Assembly (NCBI GenBank): GCA_946887155.1 | Contig: CAMPKM010000131.1 | Span: 1-7,422, forward strand | Length of the DNA stretch: 7,422 nucleotides | Direction of reading: 5' to 3' | Origin: an uncultured Gemmatimonadota bacterium | GTDB taxonomy: Bacteria; Gemmatimonadota; Gemmatimonadetes; Gemmatimonadales; Gemmatimonadaceae | In this document: positions 6,091-7,422 of the stretch, one piece after another | How the letters are laid out: every line of letters starts with the position of its first letter | Numbering within the stretch: the first letter of the stretch is position 1 | Made by a program: the position numbers and the translations under genes | The notes under the pieces: generated by a model | Seen by the model: only the letters and a program-made list of their open reading frames with translations | Told to the model about the DNA's origin: nothing | Databases searched by the model: none

Positions 6091-7422
6091 GTGAGCTGGA
6101 TCCACGGCGCCATCACGCGCGCTCGCCTCCTGGCCGGCCGGCGCGCCACCGATTCGCGCATGAACCGGGAATTTGCGTTCCACGTCGACATGGAAGCGCA
6201 GCGGCTCATGCGCGAAGAGCAGCTCATGCCTGACGAGGCACGCCGCCGCGCCCTCGTCGCGTTCGGCCCGGCCGAGTCGCACCGGGAAGCATTACGCGAC
6301 GGCCGCGGGGTCAGCTGGTTCAGCGGCCTCGCCCTCGATCTCAGGCTCGGCGTGCGCGTGCTCCGGAAATACCCGGGCCTGACCATCGTCGGCGTCGTGG
6401 GCATGGGCATGGCCGTGGCCATCGCGACGTTCATGTTCACGATGGTCGAACTGGCGATGCGTCCGGTGCTGCCCCTCCCCGGCGGCGAGCGCATCGTCGG
6501 CATACGCGCCTGGGACCTGCGCGAACGTGCGGCGGCGAACGCGACGCCTCACGATTACGCCACGCTGCGCGCGACGCTCGAGACCATGGAATCGGTCGGC
6601 GCATTCCGCATGGCCGAGCGGAACCTCATTCTCGCGGACAGCAGCGGTGGCGAAGTGTTCACCGCCGAGATGACGGCATCGGCATTCACGGTCACGGGCG
6701 TCGCACCAATGCTCGGGCGCGCGTTCATCGAAGCGGACGAAGTCGTCGGCAACGCCAGGGTTCTCATCATCTCGCATGAACTCTGGCAGACGCGCTTCCA
6801 GTCCAGCCCGTCGATACTCGGCGTCACCGTCAGGCTGGGCGGCGAGCCTCACGCGATCGTCGGCGTCATGCCCGAGGGTTACGCCTTCCCCGTCTCGCAG
6901 GATGTCTGGACGCCGCTCCGGCTGGGACCGTCGCAGTTTGCGCCCGGCACCGGTGGCGGCGTCGCCATCGTCGGCAGGCTGGCCCCAGGCATGACGATCG
7001 AGGCCGCCCAGGCCGAGGTCTCGACCATCGGCCGCCGACTGGTTGCCGAACAGCCCGTGCTGCGCGCGGATCAGGAACTGCAGATCGTGAATGTCCCAAG
7101 GCTCCTTGGCATCGGCATCGCCTCGGAAGGCGAGAACCTGAGCTTTCTCCCGCTGGTCTTCCCGCTCATCCTGGTGCTGGTCTGCGTCAACGTGGCCACC
7201 CTCGTGTACGCGCGGACCGCGGCGCGACACACCGAGATCGCCGTCCGTGCTTCGTTAGGCGCCAGCCGGGGGCGCATCATCGGTCAACTGTTCGCCGAAG
7301 CGCTGGTGCTGTCCTGCGCCGGTTCGCTGCTCGGTTTGATGGTATCGCGCATCGCGTTCGGCCTCGTGAGCTCGACCTTCACGGCCGGTGGCGCGCGGAT
7401 GCCGTTCTGGCTCAGGCCCGAA
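6091..7422 (+). CDS. ABC transporter permease, ADOP type (MacB/FtsX-like), 3' end beyond the window
   Basis: The frame is open from GTG at 6091 to the last base, 444 codons of a protein that is usually about 800-900 residues. Residues 1-75 are the ADOP N-terminal region, with MNREFAFHVDMEAQRLM (24-40) and PDEARRRALVAFG (47-59). Transmembrane segment 1 is at about 96-120. A MacB-like periplasmic core domain follows (about 125-340), with GVAPMLGRAFIEADE, VLIISHELWQTRF and VGVMPEGYAFP as characteristic blocks. A second membrane segment is at about 352-373. The FtsX-type loop HTEIAVRASLGASRGRIIGQLFAE (380-403) leads into a third span at about 404-424. The expected second half, another periplasmic domain and more spans, lies outside the window. 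Such proteins are thought to work with a MacB-like ATPase in export or mechanotransmission across the envelope; none is encoded here. No clear Shine-Dalgarno sequence precedes the GTG. An internal ATG at 6160 (residue 24) is the alternative start, but residues 1-23 (VSWIHGAITRARLL...) match the usual family opening. Confidence 0.9.
   Translation, partial: MSWIHGAITRARLLAGRRATDSRMNREFAFHVDMEAQRLMREEQLMPDEARRRALVAFGPAESHREALRDGRGVSWFSGLALDLRLGVRVLRKYPGLTIVGVVGMGMAVAIATFMFTMVELAMRPVLPLPGGERIVGIRAWDLRERAAANATPHDYATLRATLETMESVGAFRMAERNLILADSSGGEVFTAEMTASAFTVTGVAPMLGRAFIEADEVVGNARVLIISHELWQTRFQSSPSILGVTVRLGGEPHAIVGVMPEGYAFPVSQDVWTPLRLGPSQFAPGTGGGVAIVGRLAPGMTIEAAQAEVSTIGRRLVAEQPVLRADQELQIVNVPRLLGIGIASEGENLSFLPLVFPLILVLVCVNVATLVYARTAARHTEIAVRASLGASRGRIIGQLFAEALVLSCAGSLLGLMVSRIAFGLVSSTFTAGGARMPFWLRPE

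Noticed and set aside
6292..7230. 312-residue minus-strand open frame opposite the permease
   Set aside because: His/Arg/Asp-rich shadow translation with no domain signature; the plus strand encodes clear MacB/FtsX motifs through the same bases.
1..7422. A defence, mobile-element or biosynthetic cluster
   Set aside because: No nuclease, transposase, integrase, toxin-antitoxin pair, CRISPR array or synthase motif is visible; the genes are ordinary envelope, regulatory and enzyme genes with similar composition throughout.

Overview
The window is about 65% GC and reads as chromosomal DNA from a Gemmatimonadota-like or Acidobacteriota-like bacterium. This is inferred from four things: a PadR regulator directly upstream of an ADOP-type (MacB/FtsX-like) permease, a short exported protein with carboxypeptidase-regulatory-like domains and a TonB-plug-like tail but no barrel, an SBBP-repeat lipoprotein, and a Tat-exported aspartylglucosaminidase-family hydrolase of the 'GTINC' subfamily. 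No rRNA, tRNA, transposase, CRISPR array or phage gene is visible.

Layout. Positions 36-548 (minus strand) encode a single-domain VOC/catechol-2,3-dioxygenase-like protein, with a small hairpin just past its stop. A 138-base divergent spacer (549-686) carries a heptamer-periodic tract. Positions 687-1745 (plus) encode the exported carboxypeptidase-regulatory-like/plug-like protein. A 285-base gap (1746-2030) holds a second, unrelated heptamer-like tract but no gene. Positions 2031-3206 encode the N4-(beta-N-acetylglucosaminyl)-L-asparaginase family enzyme. It is followed after 38 bases by a small coiled-coil, single-membrane-span protein of unknown function (3245-3925), and two GC-rich hairpins end that pair. 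Positions 4088-5656 encode a lipoprotein with seven SBBP units, probably a seven-bladed propeller. A TTGACA-type promoter with a perfect dyad then precedes padR (5743-6078) and the first 444 codons of an ADOP permease (6091 to the window end).

How the genes relate. The only clear functional unit is PadR plus permease, separated by 12 bases in the same frame; the dyad in front of padR is a plausible autoregulatory operator. The hydrolase and the coiled-coil protein may be co-transcribed. The other genes look like independent units concerned mainly with the cell envelope. Apart from the VOC gene, everything is on the plus strand.

I do not see a clearly new multi-gene system. The points most worth checking are five copies of the octamer GCCTAACG/CGTTAGGC, all inside coding sequence; the padR dyad; the two heptamer tracts; and the Gly in place of the usual Asp before the catalytic Thr of the asparaginase.
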